A DNA stretch of 64,000 nucleotides from contig AP026969.1 of assembly GCA_027923965.1 (NCBI GenBank), positions 1,240,001 through 1,304,000 on the forward strand, written 5' to 3'. A program made the position numbers and the translations under genes. This document shows, one piece after another, positions 25,695 to 34,317 of this stretch (position 1 is the stretch's first letter; each line of letters opens with the position of its first letter). This DNA is from Comamonadaceae bacterium OS-1. Its GTDB lineage: Bacteria > Pseudomonadota > Gammaproteobacteria > Burkholderiales > Burkholderiaceae_C. Under the pieces are notes generated by a model. That model did no database searches. It saw only the letters and a program-made list of their open reading frames with translations, and was not told the origin of the DNA.

Positions 25695-26654
25695 ATGTAT
25701 TTGATGCGCGCATATTACTCAGACCACTTTGTCCTGCCCCTGCCCGAGGGCCACCGTTTTCCGATGGCCAAGTACCAAATGTTGCGCGACCGGGTGGCGG
25801 TGGAACTGCCCGGTGTGCAGATGCAACCGGCTCCACGGGCCAGCGATGGTGAGCTGGCACTGGCCCACCATCCGGCCTACATCCGGGCCATTGCCGATGG
25901 CAGCATCCAGCGGCACCAGCCAGCAGCCATGCGGGAAATCGGCTTTCCGTGGAGTGAGGCCATGGTGGAGCGCTCGCGCCGCTCCGCCGGGGCTACGGTG
26001 GCCGCCGTGCGCGATGCGCTGGCCGGGCACGGCATCGCTGCCAACATGGCGGGCGGCACCCACCACGCCACCGCAGACAAGGGCGGCGGCTTCTGTGTTT
26101 TCAACGATGCGGCGGTGGCCGCAAGGGTCGCGCAGGCCGAGTGGGGACGCAGCCATCGACAGCCTTTGCAGGTCGCGGTGGTCGATTTAGATGTGCATCA
26201 AGGTAACGGAACGGCACATATTTTTCAAAAAGATACAAGCGTTTTCACCCTCTCGGTGCACGGCGAGAAGAACTTTCCGTTCCGCAAGGAGGCCAGTGAC
26301 CTGGACGTGGCCCTGCCCGACGGCTGCGGTGACGATGCCTACATGGAAGCGCTGGAAACGGCGCTGGACCACCTGGCGCAGCGCTTTGCGCCCGGGTTGG
26401 TGATCTACCTGGCCGGGGCCGACCCCTTCGAGGGCGACCGGCTGGGCCGCCTCAAGCTCACGTTTGACGGCCTGCAGGCTCGCGACCGCCGTGTCTTCGA
26501 CTGGGCCTGGCAGCGCCGCGTGCCGCTAGCCTTTGCCATGGCCGGGGGCTACGGCGTGCGCATCGAAGAGACGGTGCAGGTGCAGATCAACACCTACACC
26601 GTGGCCCTGGAGTACGCGAAACGGTACGCACCGCTAAAACTTCAAGCCTTTTAG
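25695..26654 (+). CDS. histone-deacetylase-fold amidohydrolase
   Basis: A 319-aa member of the histone deacetylase/AcuC/acetylpolyamine amidohydrolase superfamily. Motifs: GGTHHA (paired active-site His), VVDLDVHQGNGT and LAGADPFEGDRLG (zinc ligands Asp, His, Asp), and GGYG with the catalytic tyrosine. The core is compact and lacks C-terminal additions. The start is ATG 25695; an ATG at 25704 (MRAYYSDHFVL) is equally likely. It is divergent from phaP and shares the intergenic region, so it may respond to the same regulator. A cytoplasmic deacetylase of small molecules or proteins is expected; the true substrate is unknown. Confidence 0.92.
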   Translation: MYLMRAYYSDHFVLPLPEGHRFPMAKYQMLRDRVAVELPGVQMQPAPRASDGELALAHHPAYIRAIADGSIQRHQPAAMREIGFPWSEAMVERSRRSAGATVAAVRDALAGHGIAANMAGGTHHATADKGGGFCVFNDAAVAARVAQAEWGRSHRQPLQVAVVDLDVHQGNGTAHIFQKDTSVFTLSVHGEKNFPFRKEASDLDVALPDGCGDDAYMEALETALDHLAQRFAPGLVIYLAGADPFEGDRLGRLKLTFDGLQARDRRVFDWAWQRRVPLAFAMAGGYGVRIEETVQVQINTYTVALEYAKRYAPLKLQAF

Positions 26655-26658
26655 GCCC

Positions 26659-26690
26659 TTCGCGCTTATTCGATAAGCTTGAGCAGCTCT
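26659..26690. repeat. dispersed hairpin repeat, copy 8
   Basis: GCTTAT-TCG-ATAAGC (26664-26678) perfect core with GAGCAGCT on the right arm, between two convergent genes. Confidence 0.65.
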
Positions 26691-26710
26691 TTATTTTGTA
26701 GCAGCCGGTT

Positions 26711-27325
26711 TTAAGCCGCCAGCGCTTCAATCTCTTTGGAGGCCGAGGCCAGTGCAGCGGCTTTGGCATCCGGGCCCATGGCTACACCCTCGGCGCGCAC
26801 AAAGCGCACGTCGGTCACGCCCAGGAAGCCGAACACCACGCGCAGGTAGCTCTCTTGGTGTTCCATGGCGCGGCCGCCTTCGGAAGCCGAGTACACCCCA
26901 CCGCGGCCCAGGGCCACGATGACGGTCTTGCCACCGGCCAGGCCGACGGGCCCGGTTTCGGTGTACTTGAAGGTGCGGCCTGCCTGGCAGATGCGGTCGA
27001 TCCAGGCCTTGAGCTGGGTGGGGATGGTGAAGTTGTACAGCGGTGCGCCGATCACGACGACATCCGCAGCCAGGAATTGCACCACCAGTTGCTCGGAGAT
27101 GGCGTTTTCAGCGCGCTGCGCCGGGCTCAGGGTGGCATCTGTGGGGGGCATGCGGAAACCCAGGGATTCGGCCGACAGGTGGCTGGGCGTGGCCACGGCC
27201 AGGTCCAGGTGCTCCACGGTGGTGCCGGGGTGGCTGGCTTGCCACTGGGCTGTGATCTGGGCGGTGAGGGTGCGGGTGACAGAGTTGGCGCCCAGGATGC
27301 TGGAGTCGATGTGCAAGAGTTTCAT
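26711..27325 (-). CDS. azoR: FMN-dependent NADH:quinone/azo oxidoreductase
   Basis: A 204-aa flavodoxin-fold enzyme of the AzoR family, reducing quinones and azo compounds with two electrons. The start at 27325 ([18 protein letters not shown]) matches family N-termini. FMN-binding features are the SxxxxxSxTR start, [18 protein letters not shown] (the PMYNFxIPxxLKxxxD block) and the GRGG segment. Cytoplasmic homodimer. It is transcribed divergently from a LysR regulator, the usual arrangement in which that regulator controls it in answer to quinones or oxidants. An inverted repeat at 27373-27403 lies between them. Confidence 0.95.
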   Translation of the reverse strand: MKLLHIDSSILGANSVTRTLTAQITAQWQASHPGTTVEHLDLAVATPSHLSAESLGFRMPPTDATLSPAQRAENAISEQLVVQFLAADVVVIGAPLYNFTIPTQLKAWIDRICQAGRTFKYTETGPVGLAGGKTVIVALGRGGVYSASEGGRAMEHQESYLRVVFGFLGVTDVRFVRAEGVAMGPDAKAAALASASKEIEALAA

Positions 27326-27372
27326 GGTGTATTGCTTGGTAGAACCACAGAAGTGGCGATGGATAGAGTTTC

Positions 27373-27403
27373 TCACCACTCCAATGCTGCGATAAGTGGG
27401 TGA
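27373..27403. promoter_or_regulatory. inverted repeat between azoR and lysR
   Basis: TCACCACT (27373-27380) and AGTGGGTGA (27395-27403) are inverted copies with one inserted base, around an AT-poor spacer. A LysR-type regulator would bind such a dyad; position between the two starts fits. Confidence 0.4.
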
Positions 27404-27446
27404 AAATGCACTACATCGTCCTACCAATGGAACAGTGAAGGCAAAA

Positions 27447-28355
27447 ATGCAGGATTTGAACGACATGGCCTACTTTGCCGAGGTGGTGGAGCGCGGAGGT
27501 TTTGCCGCCGCTGGCCGGGCGCTGGGCCTGCCCAAATCGCGGCTGTCGCGCCGGGTGGCCGAGCTGGAGGCGCGGCTGGGCGTGCGCCTGCTGCAGCGCA
27601 CCACCCGCAAGCTGTCGCTCACCGAGGTGGGCGAGGTCTACCACCGCCACTGCATGGCCATACGCGACCAGGCCGATGCGGCCGCAGATGCCGTGGCCCA
27701 GGCGCAAACCGAGCCACGCGGCACCATTCGCATCGCCTGCCCGGTCACGCTGGCGCAAACCACGCTGGGCGAGGTGATGCCGCTGTTTCTGGCCCGCTAC
27801 CCGCTGGTCAAGGTGGACATGCGGGTCAGCAACCGGGTGGTGGACCTGGTGGAAGAGGGCGTGGACGTGGCCCTGCGGGTGCGGCTGACGCTGGACGACA
27901 GCGGCACCCTGGTGGTGAAAAGCTTTGGTATGACCCACTCGCTGCTGGTGGCCAGCCCGCAGCAGTTGGCGCGCCAGGGCCAGCCCGCCACGGTGGAAGA
28001 CCTGGCCCGGCTGGACTCGGTCAGCATGTCGGCGGTTGATGCGCGGGCCGTGTGGCATCTGCAGGGGCCCGACGGCGAGGTCCGCACCGTGCAGCACCAG
28101 CCGCGCTACGTGGCCGACGATTTGCTGACCCTGAAGCTGGCGGTGCTGGGCGGTACCGGCATCTGCGTACTGCCCGCCTACATGTGTGCCGACGAGGTGC
28201 GCCAGGGGCAGTTGGTGCCGGTGTTGCCCGGCTGGGCCCCGCATCCCGGCGTGTTCCACGCGGTGTTTCCGTCGCGCCGGGGCATGGTGCCTGCGGTACG
28301 GCGGTTTCTGGATTTTCTGGAGGAACACCACCTCAACGATGGCTTGCGGGCCTAG
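27447..28355 (+). CDS. LysR-family transcriptional regulator
   Basis: A 302-aa LysR regulator: N-terminal winged HTH ([33 protein letters not shown]) and a C-terminal periplasmic-binding-like effector domain ([21 protein letters not shown] onward). The start at 27447 ([10 protein letters not shown]) follows GTGAAGG; the longer frame is untranslated leader. It probably controls divergent azoR through the dyad between the genes. Effector unknown, likely a quinone or aromatic. Its stop overlaps the convergent ROK gene stop by four bases (CTAG). Confidence 0.95.
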   Translation: MQDLNDMAYFAEVVERGGFAAAGRALGLPKSRLSRRVAELEARLGVRLLQRTTRKLSLTEVGEVYHRHCMAIRDQADAAADAVAQAQTEPRGTIRIACPVTLAQTTLGEVMPLFLARYPLVKVDMRVSNRVVDLVEEGVDVALRVRLTLDDSGTLVVKSFGMTHSLLVASPQQLARQGQPATVEDLARLDSVSMSAVDARAVWHLQGPDGEVRTVQHQPRYVADDLLTLKLAVLGGTGICVLPAYMCADEVRQGQLVPVLPGWAPHPGVFHAVFPSRRGMVPAVRRFLDFLEEHHLNDGLRA

Positions 28356-29560
28356 GTTTTAAGGAATAAATCCCGGTCCGGTGCAAAGTTGGCGTGCAGC
28401 GGCAGCAGCGCGCCGCCCAGGGCCCGGGCGTCCGAACCGATGCTGCCCGCGACCAGCTCCGTGCGCCACAGGCCTTCCCAGTTGAAGTCAGCCAGCGCCA
28501 GGCGGGTGCGTTCCAGCAGCAACTCCAGCAGCGGACGGCACAGCGAGCCGTCGATGACCACGGCTTCCAGGTCCAGAAACGCGGTGCCGCTGACGACGCA
28601 GTGCGCCAGCGCCGCAGCGGCCTGCGCGACCCAAGCCTGGGTTTCGGCTACAAATGGGGGCATCAGCGCCCGGTCGTCGTAGGCGGCGGTCGGGTCCAGG
28701 CCGACGGCCAGCAGCCGCTGCTCCAGCTCCCACAGCGAGGCATGGGCCACCAGCTGGTCTGGCACGGTGCCCGGCGTGGTGGCCAGCTGCATGGGCAGCG
28801 AGGCCACCGCCCCCGCGTTGCCGTGCAGGCCGCCGTGCAGGTGCGAGTTGACCACCAGGCCTCCACCGACAAAGGTGTCGATAAATACGTACAAAAAAGT
28901 TTTCAGGTCGCGGCCCCGGCCGGCCACCAGCTCGGCCACGCAGGCCGCCGCGGTGTCTTTGGCAAAGCTCACCGGCAGGTCGGTCATGGCCTGTACCGCG
29001 GCGCCTAGGTCCAGGGCGTTCCAGTCGCTGGCCTGCGCATCCGACAGGCCCAGCATCCTGTGCCAGCCGCCCATCTGAAAGGGCGCGGCCACGCCGATGC
29101 CGACCAGCCGCGACTGCAGCGGCCCCAGGCTGTCGCGCAGGGTGTGCATGTGCTCGGCCAGCGCGGGCAGCAGCACCGTGGTGTCGGGGAATACATAGGG
29201 CAAGGTGACGCGTTGGCGCACTTTGCCGGTGAAGTCCACCAGCAGCCAGTCGGTGTTGCGGCGGCCCACCTTGATGCCGATGGAGAAGGCCCCGTCGGGG
29301 TTCAGCGCCAGCGGCACCGAGGGCTGGCCGATGCGCCCACGCACCGGTTGGTGGCGCAGCAGCAGGTCGTCTTCCTCCAGCCGGTTGGTGATCAGGCCGA
29401 TGGTTTGGGCGGTGAGGTGGGTGAGGCGGGCCAGGTCGGCCTTGGGTAGGCTGCCGTGTTGCCGGATGGCCTGCAGCACCACCCGTTCATTGAACTGCCG
29501 CATCCCGACGTGGTTGGAGCCACGCGGTCGCAGCAGGGGCGGGGCGAGTTGGGCGTTCAT
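28352..29560 (-). CDS. ROK-family transcriptional regulator of the sugar operon (FrcR-like)
   Basis: A 402-aa ROK (NagC/XylR-type) protein: N-terminal winged helix (QFNERVVLQAIRQHGSLPKADLARLTHLTAQTIGLI) followed by a sugar-kinase-like actin fold (FSIGIKVGRRNTDWLLVDFTGKV; IDTFVGGGLVVN). The CxCGxxGC zinc motif of many ROK proteins is not evident. It is the last gene of the sugar ABC operon, overlapping the RbsD/FucU gene by ATGA. The arrangement resembles frcR with frcBCA in rhizobia, so it likely represses the operon until its sugar is present. Binding site candidate: the palindrome near 33003-33017. Confidence 0.9.
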   Translation of the reverse strand: MNAQLAPPLLRPRGSNHVGMRQFNERVVLQAIRQHGSLPKADLARLTHLTAQTIGLITNRLEEDDLLLRHQPVRGRIGQPSVPLALNPDGAFSIGIKVGRRNTDWLLVDFTGKVRQRVTLPYVFPDTTVLLPALAEHMHTLRDSLGPLQSRLVGIGVAAPFQMGGWHRMLGLSDAQASDWNALDLGAAVQAMTDLPVSFAKDTAAACVAELVAGRGRDLKTFLYVFIDTFVGGGLVVNSHLHGGLHGNAGAVASLPMQLATTPGTVPDQLVAHASLWELEQRLLAVGLDPTAAYDDRALMPPFVAETQAWVAQAAAALAHCVVSGTAFLDLEAVVIDGSLCRPLLELLLERTRLALADFNWEGLWRTELVAGSIGSDARALGGALLPLHANFAPDRDLFLKT

Positions 29561-30009
29561 GTCCGCAGATTTTCGCCGATGACTCCTTTGCGCAGAATGA
29601 AATTGCCAAACGGTTGTAACTCGCCCGTCAGCACGATGGCGTAAACGTTCGCCACGCGTTCATAAAACGCAAAGCGTTCAATCGGTTCGGCCTGCTGGCC
29701 CGGCAACAGGCTGGGCTGGAGCATGTCCAGCACCTCGCGCTGCAGGGCCGAGCGGTAGGGCGCGGTGGTGCCAGAGACCTGCATGAAGGCCACGGGGGAC
29801 TCCACGTCGACCGCCAGCGGCAGCACCGATTCCACCGCCTGCACGGCGCGCTGCATGCCCACGCCCGGCAGGTACAGCACCGGTTTGCCCGCGGCCAGGC
29901 GCAGGGCCGTGAAGTTGGCATCGGCCAGCAGCACGGCATCGTCGTGCCCCATCTCGGCCAGCACTTTCAGCAGTTCTGGCGTGAGCAGAGGATCGATTCC
30001 TTTGAGCAT
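29557..30009 (-). CDS. RbsD/FucU-family sugar mutarotase
   Basis: A 150-aa member of the RbsD/FucU family, which interconverts sugar anomers (pyranose/furanose or alpha/beta) after import. The start MLKGIDPLLTPELLKVLAEMGHDD carries the conserved His in the GHDD segment; LADANFTA and a C-terminal VLTGELQPFGNFILRKGV (the Y/F-GNxxLxKG block) complete the signature. It lies in the operon between the ABC ATPase (10 bp upstream) and the ROK regulator (4-bp overlap). This supports a monosaccharide such as fucose, ribose or fructose as the imported substrate. Confidence 0.93.
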   Translation of the reverse strand: MLKGIDPLLTPELLKVLAEMGHDDAVLLADANFTALRLAAGKPVLYLPGVGMQRAVQAVESVLPLAVDVESPVAFMQVSGTTAPYRSALQREVLDMLQPSLLPGQQAEPIERFAFYERVANVYAIVLTGELQPFGNFILRKGVIGENLRT

Positions 30010-30019
30010 GTCGTTGACC

Positions 30020-30817
30020 TTAGTGCGCCAGCGATTCGGCAGGCAGTTCGTCCGGTCGGATGGCCCCGGTCATCACCGCCACGGTGTCGGCCATGCTGAT
30101 CTTGTGCGGATTGAGCACGCAGCCGCGCTTGCCCAGGCGGGCCACGTGGATGCGGTCGGCAATCTCGAACACGTGCGGCATGTTGTGCGAGATCAAGATG
30201 ACCGACAGGCCCTTGTCGCGCACCCGGCGGATCAGGTCCAGCACCATGTTGCCTTCTTTGACACCTAGCGCAGCCGTGGGCTCGTCCATGATGACCACGT
30301 GCTGGGCAAAGGCCGCAGCGCGCGATACCGCCACGCACTGGCGCTGGCCGCCCGACAGTGTTTCCACCGCCTGCGTCATGGAGCGGATACCAACCTTCAG
30401 GTCTTTCATGCGGGAGATGCTTTCTTCCAGCATGCGCTTTTTGTCCAGCATGCGCAGCACGTTGCCGGCAAAGCCGGGTCGGCGCACTTCGCGGCCCAGA
30501 AACAGGTTTTCCGAGATGCTCATGGCCGCGGCCACCGCCAGATCCTGGTACACCGTCTCAATCCCGGCCTGGCGGGCATCCATGGGGCTTTTGAAGTGGA
30601 TCTTTTTTCCGTCCAGCAGGATCTCGCCTTCGTCGGGGATGGTGGCACCGGACAGGCATTTGATCAGCGAGGACTTGCCTGCGCCGTTGTCGCCAATCAC
30701 CGCCAGGATCTCGCCTTCGCGCAGCTCCAGGTCGGCACCGTCCAGGGCCGTCACCTGGCCGTAGCGCTTGATCAGGCCGGTGGCCTTCATCACGATTTTG
30801 TGTTGGGGAGCAGACAT
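30020..30817 (-). CDS. sugar ABC transporter ATPase, single-domain (FrcA-like)
   Basis: A 265-aa ATPase with Walker A GDNGAGKSS, signature LSGGQRQ, Walker B VVIMDEPTAALG and the switch His in ISHNMP. It is a single nucleotide-binding domain; ribose-type RbsA proteins carry two, so this is the fructose FrcA type. The start ATG 30817 overlaps the permease stop by one base (TAATG) and has a strong AAAGGAGG site inside the end of the permease gene. Works as a dimer on the cytoplasmic side. Confidence 0.95.
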   Translation of the reverse strand: MSAPQHKIVMKATGLIKRYGQVTALDGADLELREGEILAVIGDNGAGKSSLIKCLSGATIPDEGEILLDGKKIHFKSPMDARQAGIETVYQDLAVAAAMSISENLFLGREVRRPGFAGNVLRMLDKKRMLEESISRMKDLKVGIRSMTQAVETLSGGQRQCVAVSRAAAFAQHVVIMDEPTAALGVKEGNMVLDLIRRVRDKGLSVILISHNMPHVFEIADRIHVARLGKRGCVLNPHKISMADTVAVMTGAIRPDELPAESLAH

Positions 30818-31776
30818 TAACGGCCTCCTTTGCGGGACAACTGGTCGATAGCGACCGCCAAAATCACCAGGATGCCGGTGATCAGCACCTGGTACACAGA
30901 TTGCACGCCCATCAGCGTCAGGCCGTTGCGCAGCACGCCGACGATGATCGCGCCCACCAAGGTGCCCAGGATCACGCCACGGCCACCAAACAGGCTGGTA
31001 CCGCCCAGCACCACGGCGGTGATGGCATCCAGGTTTTCGGTCTGCCCGGCGTTCGGATCACCGGCACCGGTACGCGCCACCGACAGCAGCGAGGCCACAC
31101 CGTACAAGATACCGGCCAGCACATATACGCCCAGCAGGACGCGCTCGGTGGGGATACCGGTCAGGCGCGTGGCTTCGGGGTTGTTACCCACGGCGTACAC
31201 GTGGCGACCGGCAGCGGTTTCGCGCAGGTAAAACCACACACCGGCGTACAAGGCCAGCATCAGCACCGTGCTGTAGGCGAAGGCCGTACCACCAATCTGA
31301 AAGGTGTTGCCCAGGGCCGTCATCAGCGGGGGCACATCGGTGATGGTTTGCGAGTTGGAGTACAGCTGGGTGATGGCGAAGGCAATGTTCAATGTGCCCA
31401 GCGTGACGATGAACGGCGGCAGCTTGATGCGCGTGACCAGCAGGCCGTTGAGCAGGCCAAACGCAGCCGTGGCGGCGATGCCGCACAGGATGGCCAGCGC
31501 CGGTGGCAGGCCCAGGTCAGACGACAGTTTGGTCATGACAATGCCGCCCAGGGCCATCACCATGCCGCACGACAGGTCGATACCGGCCGTCAAAATAATC
31601 AGGGTCTGGCCAATGGCGATGACGCCGACCACGGTGACCTGTTGCAGGATCAGCGAGAAATTGGTTGCCGACAAAAAGCGGTCGCTCTGGGTGGCGAAGA
31701 CGACGCAGGCGATCAACAGGGCAATAAACGGCCCGAGCGTGCCAATCGGCGGTAGTTTTTCTTTGAGTGTGCTCAC
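30817..31776 (-). CDS. sugar ABC transporter permease (RbsC/FrcC family)
   Basis: A 319-aa inner-membrane permease with about nine hydrophobic segments and the family loop GIDLSCGMVMALGGIVM plus GRGVILGTLVGAIIVGVL. The start codon is GTG at 31776 (MSTLKEKLPPIG), as no ATG is available at the family N-terminus. It follows the binding protein after a 95-bp gap with a hairpin, and overlaps the ATPase start by one base. Together they form the importer. Confidence 0.95.
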   Translation of the reverse strand: MSTLKEKLPPIGTLGPFIALLIACVVFATQSDRFLSATNFSLILQQVTVVGVIAIGQTLIILTAGIDLSCGMVMALGGIVMTKLSSDLGLPPALAILCGIAATAAFGLLNGLLVTRIKLPPFIVTLGTLNIAFAITQLYSNSQTITDVPPLMTALGNTFQIGGTAFAYSTVLMLALYAGVWFYLRETAAGRHVYAVGNNPEATRLTGIPTERVLLGVYVLAGILYGVASLLSVARTGAGDPNAGQTENLDAITAVVLGGTSLFGGRGVILGTLVGAIIVGVLRNGLTLMGVQSVYQVLITGILVILAVAIDQLSRKGGR

Positions 31777-31800
31777 GGTAAGCCTTGGGAAAATGGGTTG

Positions 31801-31835
31801 AAAAACGGGGCAGCCGCTGTGTGTGTGGCTGCCCC
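31801..31835 (-). terminator. attenuating hairpin between binding protein and permease
   Basis: GGGGCAGCC (31807-31815) pairs with GGCTGCCCC (31827-31835); on the minus strand a CTTTTT-like tract follows (31801-31805 are A). It probably lets most transcripts stop after the binding protein gene, giving it excess over the membrane subunits. Confidence 0.75.
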
Positions 31836-31870
31836 GACGATGGCTAGCAGGTGCTAGTCAGGCCAAGAAA

Positions 31871-32869
31871 TTACTTGTTGCCCCAGCACAGGTCCATGCC
31901 GACCTTGGTGTCCTTGCTTTCCACGCCAGCCTGGGGCTTGTCGGTGATCAGGGTCACGCCGGTGTCGGTGTAGCCGGCAGCCTTCTTGCCGTCTTTGGCG
32001 AATGCCACGCCTGCGGCCACGCCCATGCTGGCCATCTTCAGTGGGTACTGCTGCGAGGTGGCGGCGATCATGCCGGCCTTGACGTTCTTGACACCGGCGC
32101 AGCCGCCGTCCACAGACACGATCAGCACGCCTTTTTCCTTGCCTGCAGCCTTCAGAGCCTGGTAGGCACCGGCGGCAGCGGGCTCGTTGATGGTGTAGAG
32201 CACGTTGATGTCGGGGTTCTTTTGCAGGCAGTTTTCCATGGCGGTCTGGCCCTTGGCCTGGTCGCCAAAGCTGTCGGCCATGCAGACGATTTCAGCCGTC
32301 TTGGACAGTTCGTTGCTCTTGGCATCGGCGGCAGCCAGGCCGAAACCGTTCATGAAACCGTTGTGGCGCTGTGCGCCCACGGGGTGGCCGGGGAACAGGT
32401 CGAGCGTGGCGATCTTGGCGGGCTTGCCAGCCATCACGGCCTTGGCGTACTGGCCGATCAGGATGCCGGCCTTGTAGTTGTCGGTGGCAAACAGGGCATC
32501 GGTGCCTTCCACGGGGTCGGTGGGGCTGTCCAGGGCAATGAACATCACGCCTTGGGCTTGGGCCTTCTTGATGGCGGGGATGATGGCCTTGGAGTCGTTG
32601 GGCGTGATCATGATGGTCTTGGCACCGGCGGCGATCATGTTCTCGATGGCGGTGATCTGGCCTGCGTTGTCGCCGTCTGCCTTGCCAGCGGCGCTGAGCA
32701 GCTTGGCACCGAGTTTCTTGGCCTCGGCTTGCGCACCTTCCTTCATCTTCACAAAAAACGGGTTCGTTTCGGTCTTGGTGATCAGGCCGATCACGGGTTC
32801 TGCAGCACACGCCGTGGTGGCGGCAAAAGCCAGAGCGGACAGCACCAGGGTGGCGGTAGATTTTTTCAT
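31871..32869 (-). CDS. periplasmic sugar-binding protein (FrcB-like)
   Basis: A 332-aa solute-binding protein of the ribose/fructose (PBP1) type. A Sec signal (KKSTATLVLSALAFAATTACA) is cut before AEPVIGLITKTETNPFF. Family marks are ITPNDSKAIIPAIKKAQAQGV and DGGCAGVKNVKAG. Start ATG 32869 with TAGGAGA. It is the first gene of a five-gene operon (binding protein, permease, ATPase, mutarotase, ROK regulator). Fructose, ribose or a related monosaccharide is the likely ligand; the gene order favours the fructose type, but specificity is not proven. Confidence 0.93.
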   Translation of the reverse strand: MKKSTATLVLSALAFAATTACAAEPVIGLITKTETNPFFVKMKEGAQAEAKKLGAKLLSAAGKADGDNAGQITAIENMIAAGAKTIMITPNDSKAIIPAIKKAQAQGVMFIALDSPTDPVEGTDALFATDNYKAGILIGQYAKAVMAGKPAKIATLDLFPGHPVGAQRHNGFMNGFGLAAADAKSNELSKTAEIVCMADSFGDQAKGQTAMENCLQKNPDINVLYTINEPAAAGAYQALKAAGKEKGVLIVSVDGGCAGVKNVKAGMIAATSQQYPLKMASMGVAAGVAFAKDGKKAAGYTDTGVTLITDKPQAGVESKDTKVGMDLCWGNK

Positions 32870-32930
32870 GTTGTCTCCTAGAGAGGGGTGAACGCAAGGG
32901 TTCGGTTGGGGGAACAGGTTCCAGCGGGGG

Positions 32931-33017
32931 TGTGATCTATTTCACGCTGGTGGTGGACTATAAAACGCAGCGACTAACTAAATCAAGTTGCTTTAATTAT
33001 CGGAAACCCTAGGTTTC
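32931..33017 (-). promoter_or_regulatory. sugar operon promoter with palindrome and CRP-like site
   Basis: On the minus strand TTGATT (32981-32986) and TATAGT (32957-32962) are 18 bp apart. A palindrome GAAACC-CTA-GGTTTC (33003-33017) lies just upstream and may be the ROK operator. TGTGA-N6-TCACG (32931-32946), close to the CRP consensus, lies downstream of the -10 and could repress or mark a second promoter. Confidence 0.45.
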
Positions 33018-33108
33018 TGAACTAATTTGTTACGGGGGACCCATCCCCTACACTTTGCGCGGTTCGGCATTTATTCTTGTACGTAGTTGCCCTGTAGGGC
33101 CCACTTTT

Positions 33109-34317
33109 ATGATCATCACCAGCCTGCTTGATACCGATCTCTACAAGTTCACGATGATGCAGGTGGTGTTGCACCATTTCCCTGCTTCCCAGGTGCAGTA
33201 CCGCTTCAAATGCCGCAACCCGGGCGTGCAACTGGCCCCTCTGGTGGCCGAGATCCAGGCCGAAATCCGCGGGCTGTGCCGCCTGGGCTTTAGCGAGGCC
33301 GAGCTGGGCTATCTGCGCTCCATGCGCTTCATCAAAAGCGACTTTGTGGACTTTCTGGGGCTGTTTCGCCTCAACGAGAAGTACATCGCCGTGACCCCAC
33401 TGCCCAATGGCGAGATCGACATCTCCATCCAGGGCCCGTGGCTGCACGTGATCCTGTTCGAGATTCCGGTGCTGGCCATCGTCAACGAGGTGTACTTTCG
33501 CCACGCCACCACCACGCCCAACTTCACCCAGGCCCGCCAGCGGCTGCAGGACAAGATCAGCCAGTTGCGCGGCGACGGCCTGGATGAGCTCAAGATTGCC
33601 GACTACGGCACCCGCCGCCGCTACAGCAAGGCCTGGCACGAAGAGGTGCTGCGCACCCTGGTGGCGCAGCTGGGTTCCGGGCCCCAGGGGCAATTCGCGG
33701 GCACCAGCAATGTCTTGTTTGCCATGCAGTTGGGTCTGACCCCGCTGGGCACCATGGCCCACGAGTACCTGCAGGCCTGCCAGGCGCTGGGGCCGCGCCT
33801 GCGCGACAGCCAGGTGTTTGGCTTCGAGATGTGGGCCAAGGAGTACCGCGGCGACTTAGGGATAGCTCTGAGCGACGTATACGGCATGGATGCCTTTCTG
33901 CGCGACTTCGACATGTACTTCTGCAAACTGTTTGACGGCGCGCGCCACGACAGCGGCGACCCGTTCCAGTGGGGCGAGCGCCTGCTGGCGCACTACAAAA
34001 AGAACCGCGTGGACCCGCTGACCAAGGTGCTGATCTTCAGCGACGGCCTCACCGTGCCGCGCACCATCGCGCTGTACCAGCAGTTCCGGGGTCGCTGCCT
34101 GCTGGCCTTTGGCATCGGCACCAACCTGACCAACGACATGGGCGACCCGCCACTGCACGTGCCGCTGCAAATCGTCATCAAGATGATCCGCTGCAACGGC
34201 CAGCCGGTGGCCAAGCTGTCGGACTCGCCCGGCAAGAACATGTGCGAGGACGAGAAGTACGTGGGCTACCTGCGCCAGGTGTTCGAGATCGAAGCGCCTA
34301 CCGAGACAGCGCAATGA
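33109..34317 (+). CDS. pncB: nicotinate phosphoribosyltransferase
   Basis: A 402-aa NAD-salvage enzyme joining nicotinate to PRPP. The start at 33109 ([16 protein letters not shown]) is the conserved PncB N-terminus. The core includes the YGTRRRYS block, GTSNVLFA, the conserved LGTMAHE segment with the phosphorylatable histidine, and DPFQWGERL. Cytoplasmic. It overlaps the next gene, an ion antiporter, by ATGA, an unusual partner for NAD salvage. Confidence 0.96.
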   Translation: MIITSLLDTDLYKFTMMQVVLHHFPASQVQYRFKCRNPGVQLAPLVAEIQAEIRGLCRLGFSEAELGYLRSMRFIKSDFVDFLGLFRLNEKYIAVTPLPNGEIDISIQGPWLHVILFEIPVLAIVNEVYFRHATTTPNFTQARQRLQDKISQLRGDGLDELKIADYGTRRRYSKAWHEEVLRTLVAQLGSGPQGQFAGTSNVLFAMQLGLTPLGTMAHEYLQACQALGPRLRDSQVFGFEMWAKEYRGDLGIALSDVYGMDAFLRDFDMYFCKLFDGARHDSGDPFQWGERLLAHYKKNRVDPLTKVLIFSDGLTVPRTIALYQQFRGRCLLAFGIGTNLTNDMGDPPLHVPLQIVIKMIRCNGQPVAKLSDSPGKNMCEDEKYVGYLRQVFEIEAPTETAQ

